From NCBI GenBank assembly GCA_903918195.1, contig CAIXDS010000394.1, positions 1-42,258 of the forward strand: DNA of 42,258 nucleotides. Direction: 5' to 3'. The notes below the pieces were generated by a model. The model worked only from the letters and a program-made list of their open reading frames with translations, did no database searches and was not told where the DNA came from. The stretch comes from an uncultured Acetobacteraceae bacterium (GTDB lineage Bacteria > Pseudomonadota > Alphaproteobacteria > Acetobacterales > Acetobacteraceae). Below, in pieces: positions 17,659-27,570 of this stretch. The first letter of the stretch is position 1. Each line of letters starts with the position of its first letter. A program made the position numbers and the translations under genes.

Positions 17659-20600
17659 TTACTGTTTGGCGACAGAGTTATCTGCTCCGAGCAGGTAGCC
17701 GATGACACGCAAAGGATTCGGCAGCGGCCCCTCCGCCAGGATCTGCAGGCTCAACAGCGCTACTCCGATGTCATCTGCGCCGTTCATATTTGCGTCGATG
17801 AAAGTCGTCTGCACTCTTGGCCCCTTCGCCCGAAGTGTCGCCTTTCGGGTCATGTTCTCCAACCTTAGCAGGATGTCGATATCTTGTTCGGCCCTGTCTG
17901 GCCGGCGCAGGTCAAGCGAGACCGCGATTCGGTTGGCTGTGTCCTCAGGAAGAACAATCCGCATGACACCGGTGCCCGTTGCCAGCGACAAGGTCCCATC
18001 CAACTCGATGGCGAAGCCCTGCACGGATTTGTACGCCCGCTGCCCATCAACCGGAATGTATTCTCCATAGACGGACGGCGGCGAGCGGCGAGCCTGCCAG
18101 AATACGGCATCGCTGTTGCGTCCGGCGAGAGTCATTGTCTCCTCCAGCAGGGCGAGGATCCGTTCGTTTTCTGGCGAAACAAGGATACCTTGCTGCAGTA
18201 CGGCTGCGGCATCATGCGGCAGGTTACAGCCGAGCAAGCCGCGGCCCATCAGCCGATATCCCTCTGGCAGAATTGGGCATTGCGCGATGACAGTCGCAGC
18301 ATGCACGACAGCCTGCCAGTACTCGCCGATCTCAAGTGCGACAGAGGCGGCCTGTGCGGCAACTTTCGGATCGCCGAACCGGGCTGCGGCAACCCGATTG
18401 ACCATTTCCCACCCCACGTCCACTTGGCTCGCGCGCACGAGTCGCTTGCCGAGGGCAAGCAACGATGCTTCGTCATTCGGGTTCACCTCGAGCCTGTGAA
18501 CCGGATCGAGGACCTCGGGCAAAGTGGGCTCAGGATCCGCAGACGGCGTCGCGTGGACCGTCAGCGAGCCATTGGCCTGCCAGCGCATGGCCTGATCCAA
18601 CGCTCCATAAACCGCCCGCGCGGAGAAGCGGCTATCTGCGGTCGCCAACGCACCCGCCCGTAGTCGCGCCCAAAGCGACGCATTGGTCAGCAGCGAGATG
18701 CAGCCCGAGGCGAATTCAGGCCCGTCGCCAGCCACGATCGCAAACTGGTCGGCGACATCTTCCAGCCCATCGACTGCTGTCGGTAGACACACGGCCGGCA
18801 GGCCCAGGCAGGCGGCCTCCACCGTCTTGATCTTCAGACCAGTCCCGGCAACGCACGGGTTGATCGCGATACTGGCCACCGACAACTGGCGCATCATCTC
18901 ATCGCGCGGCAATTCGCCGGTCAGTTCGATCCCCGGCAGCTGGGGCTTCCATGCGCTGCCGATACGGCCGCAAACAATCAGCTTCGCATCAGGCACCGCG
19001 GCCAGGATCGTCGCCCAGCATTCATCGACGAACCAATCCAGGCCGGCGATGTTCATTGGATTGGCGCTGCCGTGAAAGATAATCGAGCGGCGTTCGAAGG
19101 CAGCTTCCGAGACCCGGAATGGAGCCATCTCCTCCGCCGCATCGAACTCCGTCAGGACGATCGGGTTTTCCACCCCGATCTCGCGGAAGTAGTCCGCCTC
19201 GCTTCTCGAGATCGCCACCACGACCGCTCCGGGGATGGCATCCAGGACGCTACGCTCCAGCACGGATGTGCAGCCACGATACATCGTATCCAGTTTCTGT
19301 CCGTTGAATTCGCGGGGCAGGCGCGAGAGCGCATCATGAGTGATGACGGCGACCGGCGGCAACGGGCGAATGTCCTGCAACTCCACCGCCGCCCGGATCA
19401 TGTGGGTATAGTTGCAGATGATGGCGGCGTAGTCATGGCGCGCGAACAGCGCGCGGGCTGTATCGACCGTCTGATCACGGACGATGAAGTAAGGATGGAA
19501 ATGATCCGAAGCCCGTTCCAACGCCGCGCCTAGCTCGGTGTCAACGCGCGACTGGCCGAGCTGTCGGGCAGCAGCCGCAATCGTCTTGCGTATTGCCGCC
19601 GCGTCACTGTCTTCCCATTTCGGATACGGCACGGCAAGGATGGAGACTTCGGGGCCGAATTCCTGCGATGCTATGGTGGCATCCACCCAGTTTTGTACAA
19701 CGACATCACAGGCGAAGCCGCAATCAACGAGGTGGCGGATCAGATTGCGAGTGACAACGCGGTTGCCCTGATTGGCCGGGCAAGGGGAGACCGAACTCAG
19801 CACCAGTGCGCGGCGTTGCGGCGCTGCGCCGGCAGCCGGCGGGCGAACCGCGGCGCCGTGACGGCGGGCATGCGTCGTCAGGATCAAATGCAGAGGGTCA
19901 TTGGCGATGAGACCCACGTCGGGGAAACGGTAGCGGGCGGCGACGCCCTGCGGCACGTCCGCCTCGTCAACCAGGAACGCCACCGCCGGATGGCCATGCA
20001 GCTGCGGATCCAGTATCCCGTCAACGGTAACCACCAGCCCGTCCGGCTTCGTAACAGCTGCGGTGACGCGCAGAATCGTCTCCTGGGCAAAGCGTAGCAG
20101 CGTCCCGCGGCGAACATGGCCGGTCGCGACTGGGTCGAGCAGAACGGTCTGTTGGGCGCGCTGGTCGGCTTGGTCCTGCAACAGGATACCGCGCGGCCAG
20201 CCTGCATCGGTCCGTGCAAGACTGAATGGCAGGCTCCCCGCCTCCGGTTTGAGCGGGGCGATGATTGCGACAGAATGGGGCGCTCCGTCGGCCATCGGGC
20301 GGATCGCGCCATCCAGCCACAGGCGCCGGTTATTGTGGCCATCATCGTCATGATTGATAATGGTGCGTACGCCACTGCCGGCGAACCGGAGCTGCGCACC
20401 CGCGGCAAGGCCCGTCCGCGTCGCCATGTCGGTCTTGACCATCAAGCCCTGGCGGTAGCGGTTGTCCCGGTGATTCCAGACACCGCGCCACCAGCGCTTG
20501 TCTGTCCAGTCCGGTATGATGAAGGAGGCGTCGCCTACCGGCGACCAGTCGGCGGCAAACACCTCGATCCGGGCCGGGAAGCAGTTGCCGATCGGATCGA

Positions 20601-22803
20601 GTGGTCCGTCGAGCACGATGTTGGCGGAATTGCTCTTCGGCTCGACCGCAGTCACGCAGCGGGCCGCGCCGGTAGCAAAGCGCAACACCGACCCGGGTGC
20701 GACCTTGGCGAAATCGTCCGTCTTGCGCACGAGAATGGTGCCCAGGCGACCGCGTTCTCCCTTGCGCGCCACGCCATGCGTCCAGTCGTTGTCGGTGTGA
20801 TCGATATATTCGAGGCTACCGATCTGCGTTCGCCGTGGCGTGACTGGCGGCAAAGGCTGGACGGCACGCTGGATAGGCGTGGCGGCGGGCTTGGCCACGC
20901 GTGGCACCGGCTCTGGCGGGCCAGGAGCCTTTACTTCCTCGCCCACTGCGGTCGTGCCGGAAAAATGCACCTTCGGCGCGGGTGGCCATCCGGTCAGAAG
21001 ATCGACCGCGCGTTCCTGTCCGGGTGCACCCGCCAGGCAGATCAACCGTGACAGGACTCGGTCAGGCCCCGGATCCTGAGCGACGAGCACGGAGAACTCG
21101 CAGCGCGAGGAAGGATATCCGGGGTTCATCGCGAACACATCACGCCGCTCGCCGGTGACGGTAAACCGATGCCAAGTCTTGCCATTCGGCGTGTAGCAGA
21201 GATTCGTGACCGGCTCACGCGCCAGCACCCAGCCGCGCAGTCGGCGCAGATCCTGCTTTACACTGTTCTCGCTGATTCCCGCCAGCACGGGGCGAAGGTT
21301 GTTGGCTGGCGCAACACGGTCGATCTGCAGCTCGATTGGATCGCAGACCGGACGCGCGTCGCGATAGCCTTCGATCAGAACGCGGTGGCGCAGAATCTCC
21401 TTGGGCGCGACGATATAAAAGCGCGTGTCAAAGAACCCGGTAGCGTTCGGCGGACTTGTATCCCAGGTCACCGGCAGTGCCACACCACCGACAGCCGATG
21501 CTGCCAGCCGCTCCACTTGACCCGGCAGCAGGGCGCGGCCGGTGATTAGCACCTCGCCTGCGGTGGTGGCGGTGGCGCTGACGACGTAGGGTGGGAACGC
21601 CGGTAACTCGGCGTTGCGGTCCACCTCGGCGGCGGGGCGCGGACGCGTCTTGGCATAAGGCCCAACGACCACGCGGAACGACCGGCGCGCGAGCGGAGCG
21701 ATGCGATCCGCGCTGCGCAACAGGATGTCGGCTAGTTGCCCGGCTGCCTGGTGGAAATCCGCGATGCGGAACACGCTTGCGCGCAGTTCGGCACGTCGCT
21801 CCGGCGCCGCAAGCGCGGCCGCCATGGCGGCCTCGAAGCCCGCCAGATCGGGGGTTGGCGCAAAATGCGCAACCTGGCCAACCGTCTCTTTCAAGACCGG
21901 CAGGTCAAAGCAAACACTCTCGGTGCCGGCATAGGCGGCCTCGACCGGTGGATAGCCGAAGCCTTCAAACCGCGTCGGGAACAGCACCGCCTGAGCGGAT
22001 GTCAGCAGACGGAACTTGTGCAGTTCGTTGATGCGCAGAAGAATTTCCAGCTTCGCTCCCTCGGCGGCGGCCAGATGAGCTTGCATCGCCGCGCGGAACT
22101 CGTCCGGCACGTCGCGTCCGGCGATCAGGCGCAGCGTCCGACCCGAATAGAGCGCTGGATTAATCTTCGACAGCAGCGTCGATCCCTTGTGGATATCCTG
22201 GGGTCGGACAAAGGCCAGAATCGAGCTGTCCTTTTCCAGGCCGTCGAACCGCCGTGCCGCAACGGAGTTGATCGGCGGGCACCACACCTCAAAGCGGATA
22301 TTGCCATCAGGAGCGCAATAGAAGCGACGAGCCCACCCGTCGGAGACACGCGCCGAGGAGAGAACGAGCCCCCCGCTGATACAAATCCGTCGCCAGTAGT
22401 CCCATAACCGGGGATCCCGTGGCTCCGGTGCCTGGGCGTTAAACCAGTTGCCTGTCTCAAAGTTTATCAGGCCAATACGCGCACCTGCGCAGGCGGCAAA
22501 ATCAAGGCAGGACTCGTAGAAATCCGGCAGAAAGATGCCAGTGGGAACGATGATGACCCAGTCGAACGCACCTTCCGGCAGGCCGGTGATGAAGTCATGC
22601 GTCTGGTGTATCGTCACCCCGCTCGGCGCAAGTGGAGTGAGATCGGAAACGAAGCCGGGAACATGGTCCGTGATGATATGCGCATCGCCGCCCGCCGCGG
22701 CCACCGCATACGCCAGCATCAAGCCGTGATAGCGCCCACCGGAGACGTTGCGCGGATCATTGGTGCCGATTACGGCGACACGCATGCTGCTGTGCAGGGT
22801 CAT
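17659..22803 (-). CDS. Giant protein: two GT4 glycosyltransferase units, three tandem repeats, TPR-like and beta-rich C-terminus
   Basis: A 1714-residue cytosolic-looking protein with no signal peptide or membrane helix. Residues 7-390 form a GT4-type glycosyltransferase with donor-site block PTRFEGFGYPPVEAAYAGTE. Residues 400-520 look beta-rich and CBM-like. Three repeats of about 96 residues start near 662, 758 and 856; each has a TD-x2-W motif, an LRFA core and a closing LDG-x2-xP element. A second GT4 unit occupies about 997-1400, with IIFHGSANPMNIAGLDWFVD and the block GTGLKIKTVEAACLGLP. Residues 1450-1600 look helical and TPR-like, and 1600-1714 are beta-rich. It is the last gene of the minus-strand operon, 171 bases after the GT4-DUF115 gene. 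It probably adds two sugars in sequence; sugars and acceptor are unknown. An in-frame ATG at 22785 (MRVAVIGTND) is an alternative start. Confidence 0.82.
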   Translation of the reverse strand: MTLHSSMRVAVIGTNDPRNVSGGRYHGLMLAYAVAAAGGDAHIITDHVPGFVSDLTPLAPSGVTIHQTHDFITGLPEGAFDWVIIVPTGIFLPDFYESCLDFAACAGARIGLINFETGNWFNAQAPEPRDPRLWDYWRRICISGGLVLSSARVSDGWARRFYCAPDGNIRFEVWCPPINSVAARRFDGLEKDSSILAFVRPQDIHKGSTLLSKINPALYSGRTLRLIAGRDVPDEFRAAMQAHLAAAEGAKLEILLRINELHKFRLLTSAQAVLFPTRFEGFGYPPVEAAYAGTESVCFDLPVLKETVGQVAHFAPTPDLAGFEAAMAAALAAPERRAELRASVFRIADFHQAAGQLADILLRSADRIAPLARRSFRVVVGPYAKTRPRPAAEVDRNAELPAFPPYVVSATATTAGEVLITGRALLPGQVERLAASAVGGVALPVTWDTSPPNATGFFDTRFYIVAPKEILRHRVLIEGYRDARPVCDPIELQIDRVAPANNLRPVLAGISENSVKQDLRRLRGWVLAREPVTNLCYTPNGKTWHRFTVTGERRDVFAMNPGYPSSRCEFSVLVAQDPGPDRVLSRLICLAGAPGQERAVDLLTGWPPAPKVHFSGTTAVGEEVKAPGPPEPVPRVAKPAATPIQRAVQPLPPVTPRRTQIGSLEYIDHTDNDWTHGVARKGERGRLGTILVRKTDDFAKVAPGSVLRFATGAARCVTAVEPKSNSANIVLDGPLDPIGNCFPARIEVFAADWSPVGDASFIIPDWTDKRWWRGVWNHRDNRYRQGLMVKTDMATRTGLAAGAQLRFAGSGVRTIINHDDDGHNNRRLWLDGAIRPMADGAPHSVAIIAPLKPEAGSLPFSLARTDAGWPRGILLQDQADQRAQQTVLLDPVATGHVRRGTLLRFAQETILRVTAAVTKPDGLVVTVDGILDPQLHGHPAVAFLVDEADVPQGVAARYRFPDVGLIANDPLHLILTTHARRHGAAVRPPAAGAAPQRRALVLSSVSPCPANQGNRVVTRNLIRHLVDCGFACDVVVQNWVDATIASQEFGPEVSILAVPYPKWEDSDAAAIRKTIAAAARQLGQSRVDTELGAALERASDHFHPYFIVRDQTVDTARALFARHDYAAIICNYTHMIRAAVELQDIRPLPPVAVITHDALSRLPREFNGQKLDTMYRGCTSVLERSVLDAIPGAVVVAISRSEADYFREIGVENPIVLTEFDAAEEMAPFRVSEAAFERRSIIFHGSANPMNIAGLDWFVDECWATILAAVPDAKLIVCGRIGSAWKPQLPGIELTGELPRDEMMRQLSVASIAINPCVAGTGLKIKTVEAACLGLPAVCLPTAVDGLEDVADQFAIVAGDGPEFASGCISLLTNASLWARLRAGALATADSRFSARAVYGALDQAMRWQANGSLTVHATPSADPEPTLPEVLDPVHRLEVNPNDEASLLALGKRLVRASQVDVGWEMVNRVAAARFGDPKVAAQAASVALEIGEYWQAVVHAATVIAQCPILPEGYRLMGRGLLGCNLPHDAAAVLQQGILVSPENERILALLEETMTLAGRNSDAVFWQARRSPPSVYGEYIPVDGQRAYKSVQGFAIELDGTLSLATGTGVMRIVLPEDTANRIAVSLDLRRPDRAEQDIDILLRLENMTRKATLRAKGPRVQTTFIDANMNGADDIGVALLSLQILAEGPLPNPLRVIGYLLGADNSVAKQ

Positions 22804-22974
22804 CTTTCAGAGTCTGCCCGAAAAGAAGCCATTGATTCCCCTCAGGCCTTGCCCGCCGCTGGTGCCGAAAACCCGGCACCGCCTGCGAGAGAGGCGATAA
22901 CCTGTGCCGCCCACGGTCCGCATGCATCTGAAATCACTGGGCGGGCTCCTGGACAGACAGTTACGGACACTTGC

Positions 22975-25515
22975 TCAAGAAGCTGACAGCGCACTTTCGA
23001 AATCCTCGCGTTCAAAGATCTCGAGCTGGCCGCCACGCGTGACGTTACGCACGAATCCCCCCTCGGCCTCCATGACCATACGCGCAGCGAGGAATCCAGA
23101 CCCGATGTCAAGCAGGCTGGGCGGGCACCATGGTCGGTTACTGCGGTAGTTCGCGATGAAGTGGTTGCCCTCGCCAGTGGCAATCCGGAAGGCGTCGCCA
23201 CCGGCATGATGCCTTGCGAAGCGAAACGAGAAGTCCGCGCCATAGAAGTAAAATTTCCTTACTCCCATGAAATATGCGACCTGCATCGCCACAAAAGGCG
23301 TCGAGCCACCTGGTGAGATGACAAGCTCCGGAGAACGCGAGAAAAGCGGCGGAAATACAGGCATCTGGCGCAGCCAGATGTAGTCGCCCAGCAGGTCGGG
23401 CGCATGCTCGTGCGCGACGAAGACCGTGCCGCCGCTCTCGTCCACGATCTGCTGACCGAAGTCCTCGATCATCTGCTTGTCGGCGGTCAGCGTGTAGGTT
23501 GCCCGCAGCCGGGTTGAACCATGGGCCAGATGGAATCGGTTGAAGCAAAATGTGAGACGATCTTCGAGCTGATCGAGATCTGTCAGCCGTACTGAGGGGC
23601 CGTTGCCGATCAGCCATGCCGTTTTGCCGGCGTGGCGGTTGGCAAGCTGCTGCAACCGCGCCGTGGAAGCACGATGCGGTCCGAGCCAGTGCCCGGGATT
23701 GGGAAAACTCTGGCCGACACCGTCTGCGGTCGAGAGACTGAGCGGCTCGGACAGGCTGTTGTAATGGGCGATGATAAGCTGTGCTTTCGGCAGTGACAAC
23801 GGGGTGACAATCGGTGTGGCTTCTGGTTGCGGCGTGAGCGAAGGAGCGGCACCGGCTATCCAACCGGAGATGTCGATCCCGTCCTCGACTGCCTCCAGGG
23901 TGAGCAGCCCGGCAGTCTCCTGCGGAATGTCCGCCGGCGGGGTGTGGCGCATCACGCGGTGGCCCCAGGCATAAAGCACGATCGCCATGCGCTCCGGCGG
24001 GATATCGGTAGCCAGGATTGCCCGCGCCTCCAGCACGACAAGGCCGCGCGGACCCTCTTTGACAGCGACGAAGGCATTCGCCGGGTTGGCAACCCCGTCC
24101 ACATCGAACTCGGCGGCGACAACGTCGTGGCTTGCGGCCAGCCGGATCAGCAGCGTCCAGTTCAGCAGGCGCGTGTAGGGGTTGAACTGGATCGTCTGGT
24201 GTTGGACGCGCGCACCGATGTTGCGTGCAAAGCAGATATCGCCTGGACCGTTATCGTTCAGACCCAGGTCGCGCAGAGCATCTCCGACGAGTTGCCGCAG
24301 CCGTTCATGACTGTAGTTTTCCCGCACGAACTGCCATCCGGCCGCGGCGATCCGCTGCGCGCGCGGCCGATCCTGCAGCAGCTCCTGGATACGATCGGGG
24401 AATGCGGCGAGGTCCGGCTCCACGACGGCATGCACGCCGTTTTCGACTTCGATGCCCTCGATCCCGATCGGAGTGGACAGCACCGGCCTGGCTGCCGCCA
24501 TCGCTTCGAGTATCTTCAGCCGGGTCCCGCCGCCGAGGGTGAGTGCGATTGGCGCGAGGTATGCGCTTTCCAGGTACGGGGCCATCGTCGGAACCTCGCC
24601 GACAATCTCCACCGAAGGCGAGCCCTTGGCCATCGCACGGATATTGTTGCCGATGCGTCCGACGATCCGCATGCGATGCAGCACGCCTTTATCATCGAGC
24701 TTGCGACTGATGGCGAACAGTCGCTGTATGGCATCCTCGTTCGGATAGTAGTTTCCTTGTCCGACGAACACGAGATCCGTGCCGGTTTCCGGCAGCGGCT
24801 GCGGTGCCCCGACATCATAGACGTTCGGAACCACGCGGATACGCTCAGGTGGCAGCACGGTCCCGGCGAAGCGTTTCGCATCTGCGTGCGAGCAGACCCA
24901 AAGCTGATCGACATGCGGTGCGTACAGATGCTCTGCTGCCCGGAACGCCTCTGCCGCCCTGTCGTTCCAACGACGCAAGTAGTCACTCGGTGCCGAGTTC
25001 GCCAGCGACGCGTATAATGCACTATCAAAATTATGAGGTCCGACGACGACCTTGACGCCGAGCGCACGGACATGCGCCGCCAGAAGCCCCATCGAGGAAT
25101 CGCAGAGCACGACGAGATCGGGCCGGATGCGGTGGATGAGCCTCAGAAGGCGCTCCACCCGTGCAGGGTTGAGGCAGTGGTGAACGAGGCTCTCCGGATT
25201 GCCCAGACCTTCCCAGATTTCGAGCGGGAGCGTCGTCTCGGACAGGACTTCCCAGAGGCCCGGCGGGATCAACCTGCTGCCGCTCTCGGTGGCACTGGCA
25301 GGCAGGCGATAATTGCGCCGTGGGAAGTACCGCGCTCCTGCCGCGCGCGAGAGATATCGCATATGCGCCGGCGGCGTGTCGCCAACGATCACGGGCACGA
25401 CATCAGCGAACGCTGACATCGCCCGCCAAAGATGATGGGTGCGGATGCGGCCACCCCGGTTGGGCGGCAGGATGGCGTTGGGCGTCAGGTAGACGATTCG
25501 TGGGCGCGTACGCAT
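22975..25515 (-). CDS. GT4 glycosyltransferase fused to a DUF115 (Maf-like) domain
   Basis: An 846-residue protein. Residues 1-405 form a GT4 glycosyltransferase: NAILPPNRGGRIRTHHLWRA at the N-terminus, then VGPHNFDSALYASL, VFVGQGNYYPNEDAI and the donor block TLGGGTRLKILEAMAAARPV near residue 326. Residues 420-560 appear beta-rich. Residues ~620-835 match the DUF115/MptE-like fold, with KTAWLIGNGPSVRLTDLDQL, VISPGGSTPFVAMQVAYFMG and RKFYFYGADFSF. DUF115 is the core of Maf flagellin glycosyltransferases that use CMP-nonulosonates, which fits the cytidylyltransferase gene three genes upstream. The start ATG 25515 lies 13 bases after the preceding stop (25529); the frame extends to 25623 but would overlap that gene. 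Confidence 0.82.
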   Translation of the reverse strand: MRTRPRIVYLTPNAILPPNRGGRIRTHHLWRAMSAFADVVPVIVGDTPPAHMRYLSRAAGARYFPRRNYRLPASATESGSRLIPPGLWEVLSETTLPLEIWEGLGNPESLVHHCLNPARVERLLRLIHRIRPDLVVLCDSSMGLLAAHVRALGVKVVVGPHNFDSALYASLANSAPSDYLRRWNDRAAEAFRAAEHLYAPHVDQLWVCSHADAKRFAGTVLPPERIRVVPNVYDVGAPQPLPETGTDLVFVGQGNYYPNEDAIQRLFAISRKLDDKGVLHRMRIVGRIGNNIRAMAKGSPSVEIVGEVPTMAPYLESAYLAPIALTLGGGTRLKILEAMAAARPVLSTPIGIEGIEVENGVHAVVEPDLAAFPDRIQELLQDRPRAQRIAAAGWQFVRENYSHERLRQLVGDALRDLGLNDNGPGDICFARNIGARVQHQTIQFNPYTRLLNWTLLIRLAASHDVVAAEFDVDGVANPANAFVAVKEGPRGLVVLEARAILATDIPPERMAIVLYAWGHRVMRHTPPADIPQETAGLLTLEAVEDGIDISGWIAGAAPSLTPQPEATPIVTPLSLPKAQLIIAHYNSLSEPLSLSTADGVGQSFPNPGHWLGPHRASTARLQQLANRHAGKTAWLIGNGPSVRLTDLDQLEDRLTFCFNRFHLAHGSTRLRATYTLTADKQMIEDFGQQIVDESGGTVFVAHEHAPDLLGDYIWLRQMPVFPPLFSRSPELVISPGGSTPFVAMQVAYFMGVRKFYFYGADFSFRFARHHAGGDAFRIATGEGNHFIANYRSNRPWCPPSLLDIGSGFLAARMVMEAEGGFVRNVTRGGQLEIFEREDFESALSAS

Positions 25516-25528
25516 AAATACTTTCGCC

Positions 25529-26305
25529 TCAGATACTCGAGATCTCGATCTGGGAAATTGCAATGGCAAGATCCCGCGAGTCTCGTTCCCCCCGGGCGCT
25601 CGGGCTTCCTGTCCGTATCGCATCGATATCGAGCCGCATCGTGCCGGCGTGCGTGATCATTCCGGCTTGCGGCTTGGCCATCAGGACATAGCCATCCCGA
25701 TACCTTTCGACCGTTACGGGGACCCACTCACCGCCGTCCAGCGCGATACGCACGTCGCCAATCACCTCGGGCACGAAAGCGGCGTGCACGGTGATCACCA
25801 CTTTTACAGGAAGCTGCACTTTCGGAAGGAAGACACTCGCCTGCGGCGTCGGGCCGAGCCAACAGAACATTCTGCCGTCGGGAGCTTCTTCCGTCGGATA
25901 GAAGCCGCTCTGCACGACATCCTTGTCGAACAGGATCGTTGCCGATTTCGGCTGCGCAAAGCCATGTTCTGCGGGTCGCGCCGGCCATTCGGCTGTTGGC
26001 ATTGGCGCAGGGGTTCGCGTCGCGGCAGCGCCGGGCGTTGCTGCTGCAGGGGCTGTGGAATCGGCGATCATGGCAGCCTGTAGCGTCAGGACGCGCGTCT
26101 CGATCTCCGCCATGCGACGCAGCAGCCAGGCAAAAGCGTCGGGCCCTTCCAGTCCTTCCAACTGCTCGCAGTAGTTTTGCAGGACCATGACGTGCTGATG
26201 CTGATCGACCAACTGCGCCATGTCCTCGCCGTCGGAAAGATCGACCCGTCTCGAAATTGCTGCGGATAGCGTGGCAGCGACGCTTTTCAGATCCGTATCA
26301 ATCAT
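25529..26305 (-). CDS. Beta-rich glycan-cluster protein, function unknown
   Basis: A 258-residue protein with no signal peptide. Residues 1-85 look helical, possibly coiled-coil (DMAQLVDQHQHVMVLQNYCE). An Ala/Pro/Thr-rich linker covers about 85-115. Residues 120-258 look like a beta-sandwich, with FDKDVVQSGFYPTEEAPDGR, MFCWLGPTPQASVFLP and a closing AIAISQIEISSI. The C-terminal half has the same general look as the trailing beta domains in neighbouring glycosyltransferase and sulfotransferase proteins, so it may be a carbohydrate-binding or scaffold part of the same machinery. It lies 47 bases after the sulfotransferase stop and 13 bases before the next gene. No enzyme family was recognised. 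Confidence 0.6.
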   Translation of the reverse strand: MIDTDLKSVAATLSAAISRRVDLSDGEDMAQLVDQHQHVMVLQNYCEQLEGLEGPDAFAWLLRRMAEIETRVLTLQAAMIADSTAPAAATPGAAATRTPAPMPTAEWPARPAEHGFAQPKSATILFDKDVVQSGFYPTEEAPDGRMFCWLGPTPQASVFLPKVQLPVKVVITVHAAFVPEVIGDVRIALDGGEWVPVTVERYRDGYVLMAKPQAGMITHAGTMRLDIDAIRTGSPSARGERDSRDLAIAISQIEISSI

Positions 26306-26352
26306 CGTCTACTCCGCTTTCTAATCGCCGTCGGTCCTGGAGCGGCAGGCCA

Positions 26353-27570
26353 TCAGAGGTGCGCAATGATTGCCTCGCGTAATGTTACCTTAAATCGACA
26401 ATGCGCCGCAATAGGTGCCTGGCTAAACGAGAAATCCAAAAGGCCATCATGTGCGGGCAGGATTTCGTTCATTATCGTTTCCTCGTGTGCCCGAAGCTGA
26501 ATTGTCCTGCCGAAGATTGGTCGGCGCGACAAACTTTCCACGACCTCACATCGCAATTCGGCGTTGGGATCCGACTGGTCCACGATCATGCTCAGGCGCA
26601 ATCGTCCCCGCCGCCCCGCGCTGAGCGGACCGAGATGCAATCCCGAACCCGTGGTTCCGGCTGTCCCGGCGCTGGCCACGACCGGCATGTTGTTGCGCCC
26701 TTCGGGCAATGTGATTGTCAGGCCGCCGACGCCATTGCCGCGGTCGAGCAGTTCCGCTACCAGGTCGAGTGGACGCATCCGCTCGGCAGCATCCAGATCG
26801 ACCGGATAACCGGCCTGACGCGAAGCCTCGCCGCACAAAGCTCGGAACATCGCGATTTCTGGCATCGCCCAGCCCGCCTTCGCGGGATCGAGGACCGGCT
26901 TGTCGAGATGCGCTGCTGTCCGGCCCTGCTTGGTCGCGGCGAGTGTCCTTGAGATACTCTTCTCGCCAGCCGCGCTCAGGTCGAGGAACCTGCGCAATCT
27001 TGCCGCGACCGACGCCGGATCGGCGAGCATCTCTCCATGCTCGATCACAAGCACACGGGAGTCGAAGCTCCGGCAGAGGGAGTACATTTCCGCCATGGCG
27101 GCCGACCAGGTCAGGCAATGCGAAACGAAGGTGAGGTGCGGGAAGGCCCGAAGCCGGCTGTTGATAAAGCCGACGCCGTGACGCCAGACTACCACCGCCT
27201 GCGCGCTTGGGTGGTGCCGCAACACGAGATGCGCTGCCTTGAGGTTGGGACAGTCGGTTTGAATGTCTGCGGCATGCAGCACCCGCCGACCGGTGGTCCG
27301 TGGGGCCGGCAGGTCACTGGTCGTGGAGCCGGCGCAAAGATCGTCAATCAGGGCGGCAAGCACGGTTGCCGGCAGTTCGGGCGGAGCGGGGTGCGCCGGT
27401 GCCGCTGCACCCAGCGACTTCGCATAGGTCCTGGCGGTCTGGGTCAGGTGATGCAGCAGCCCCATGCGCGTGGAGACATCGGCGGCCCCGTATTTGGCCG
27501 CTGCAGCAATGCCCTGCGTGATGGCCGTGGTACCGGATCGTGCGGCCCCTAGGACAAGGATCGGGTTCAT
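26353..27570 (-). CDS. Sulfotransferase with C-terminal beta-rich domain
   Basis: A 405-residue protein. The N-terminal 270 residues look like a PAPS-dependent sulfotransferase: the 5'-phosphosulfate loop LVLGAARSGTTAITQGI is at residues 5-21, VVVWRHGVGFINSRLRAFPH is the likely 3'-phosphate region, and VLVIEHGEMLADPASVAARL is the typical late helix/strand block. The last ~120 residues, from LTITLPEG on, are predicted beta-rich and may bind glycan. The ATG at 27570 overlaps the stop of the cytidylyltransferase gene as ATGA, giving translational coupling; the open frame continues upstream but would overlap that gene extensively. An alternative is a P-loop protein that does not use PAPS, but the nearby cysDNC pair supports sulfation. 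Confidence 0.75.
   Translation of the reverse strand: MNPILVLGAARSGTTAITQGIAAAAKYGAADVSTRMGLLHHLTQTARTYAKSLGAAAPAHPAPPELPATVLAALIDDLCAGSTTSDLPAPRTTGRRVLHAADIQTDCPNLKAAHLVLRHHPSAQAVVVWRHGVGFINSRLRAFPHLTFVSHCLTWSAAMAEMYSLCRSFDSRVLVIEHGEMLADPASVAARLRRFLDLSAAGEKSISRTLAATKQGRTAAHLDKPVLDPAKAGWAMPEIAMFRALCGEASRQAGYPVDLDAAERMRPLDLVAELLDRGNGVGGLTITLPEGRNNMPVVASAGTAGTTGSGLHLGPLSAGRRGRLRLSMIVDQSDPNAELRCEVVESLSRRPIFGRTIQLRAHEETIMNEILPAHDGLLDFSFSQAPIAAHCRFKVTLREAIIAHL

Noticed and set aside
19072..21051. Several plus-strand frames of 130-310 codons opposite the giant glycosyltransferase gene
   Set aside because: All lie antisense to conserved GT or repeat sequence and lack family features.
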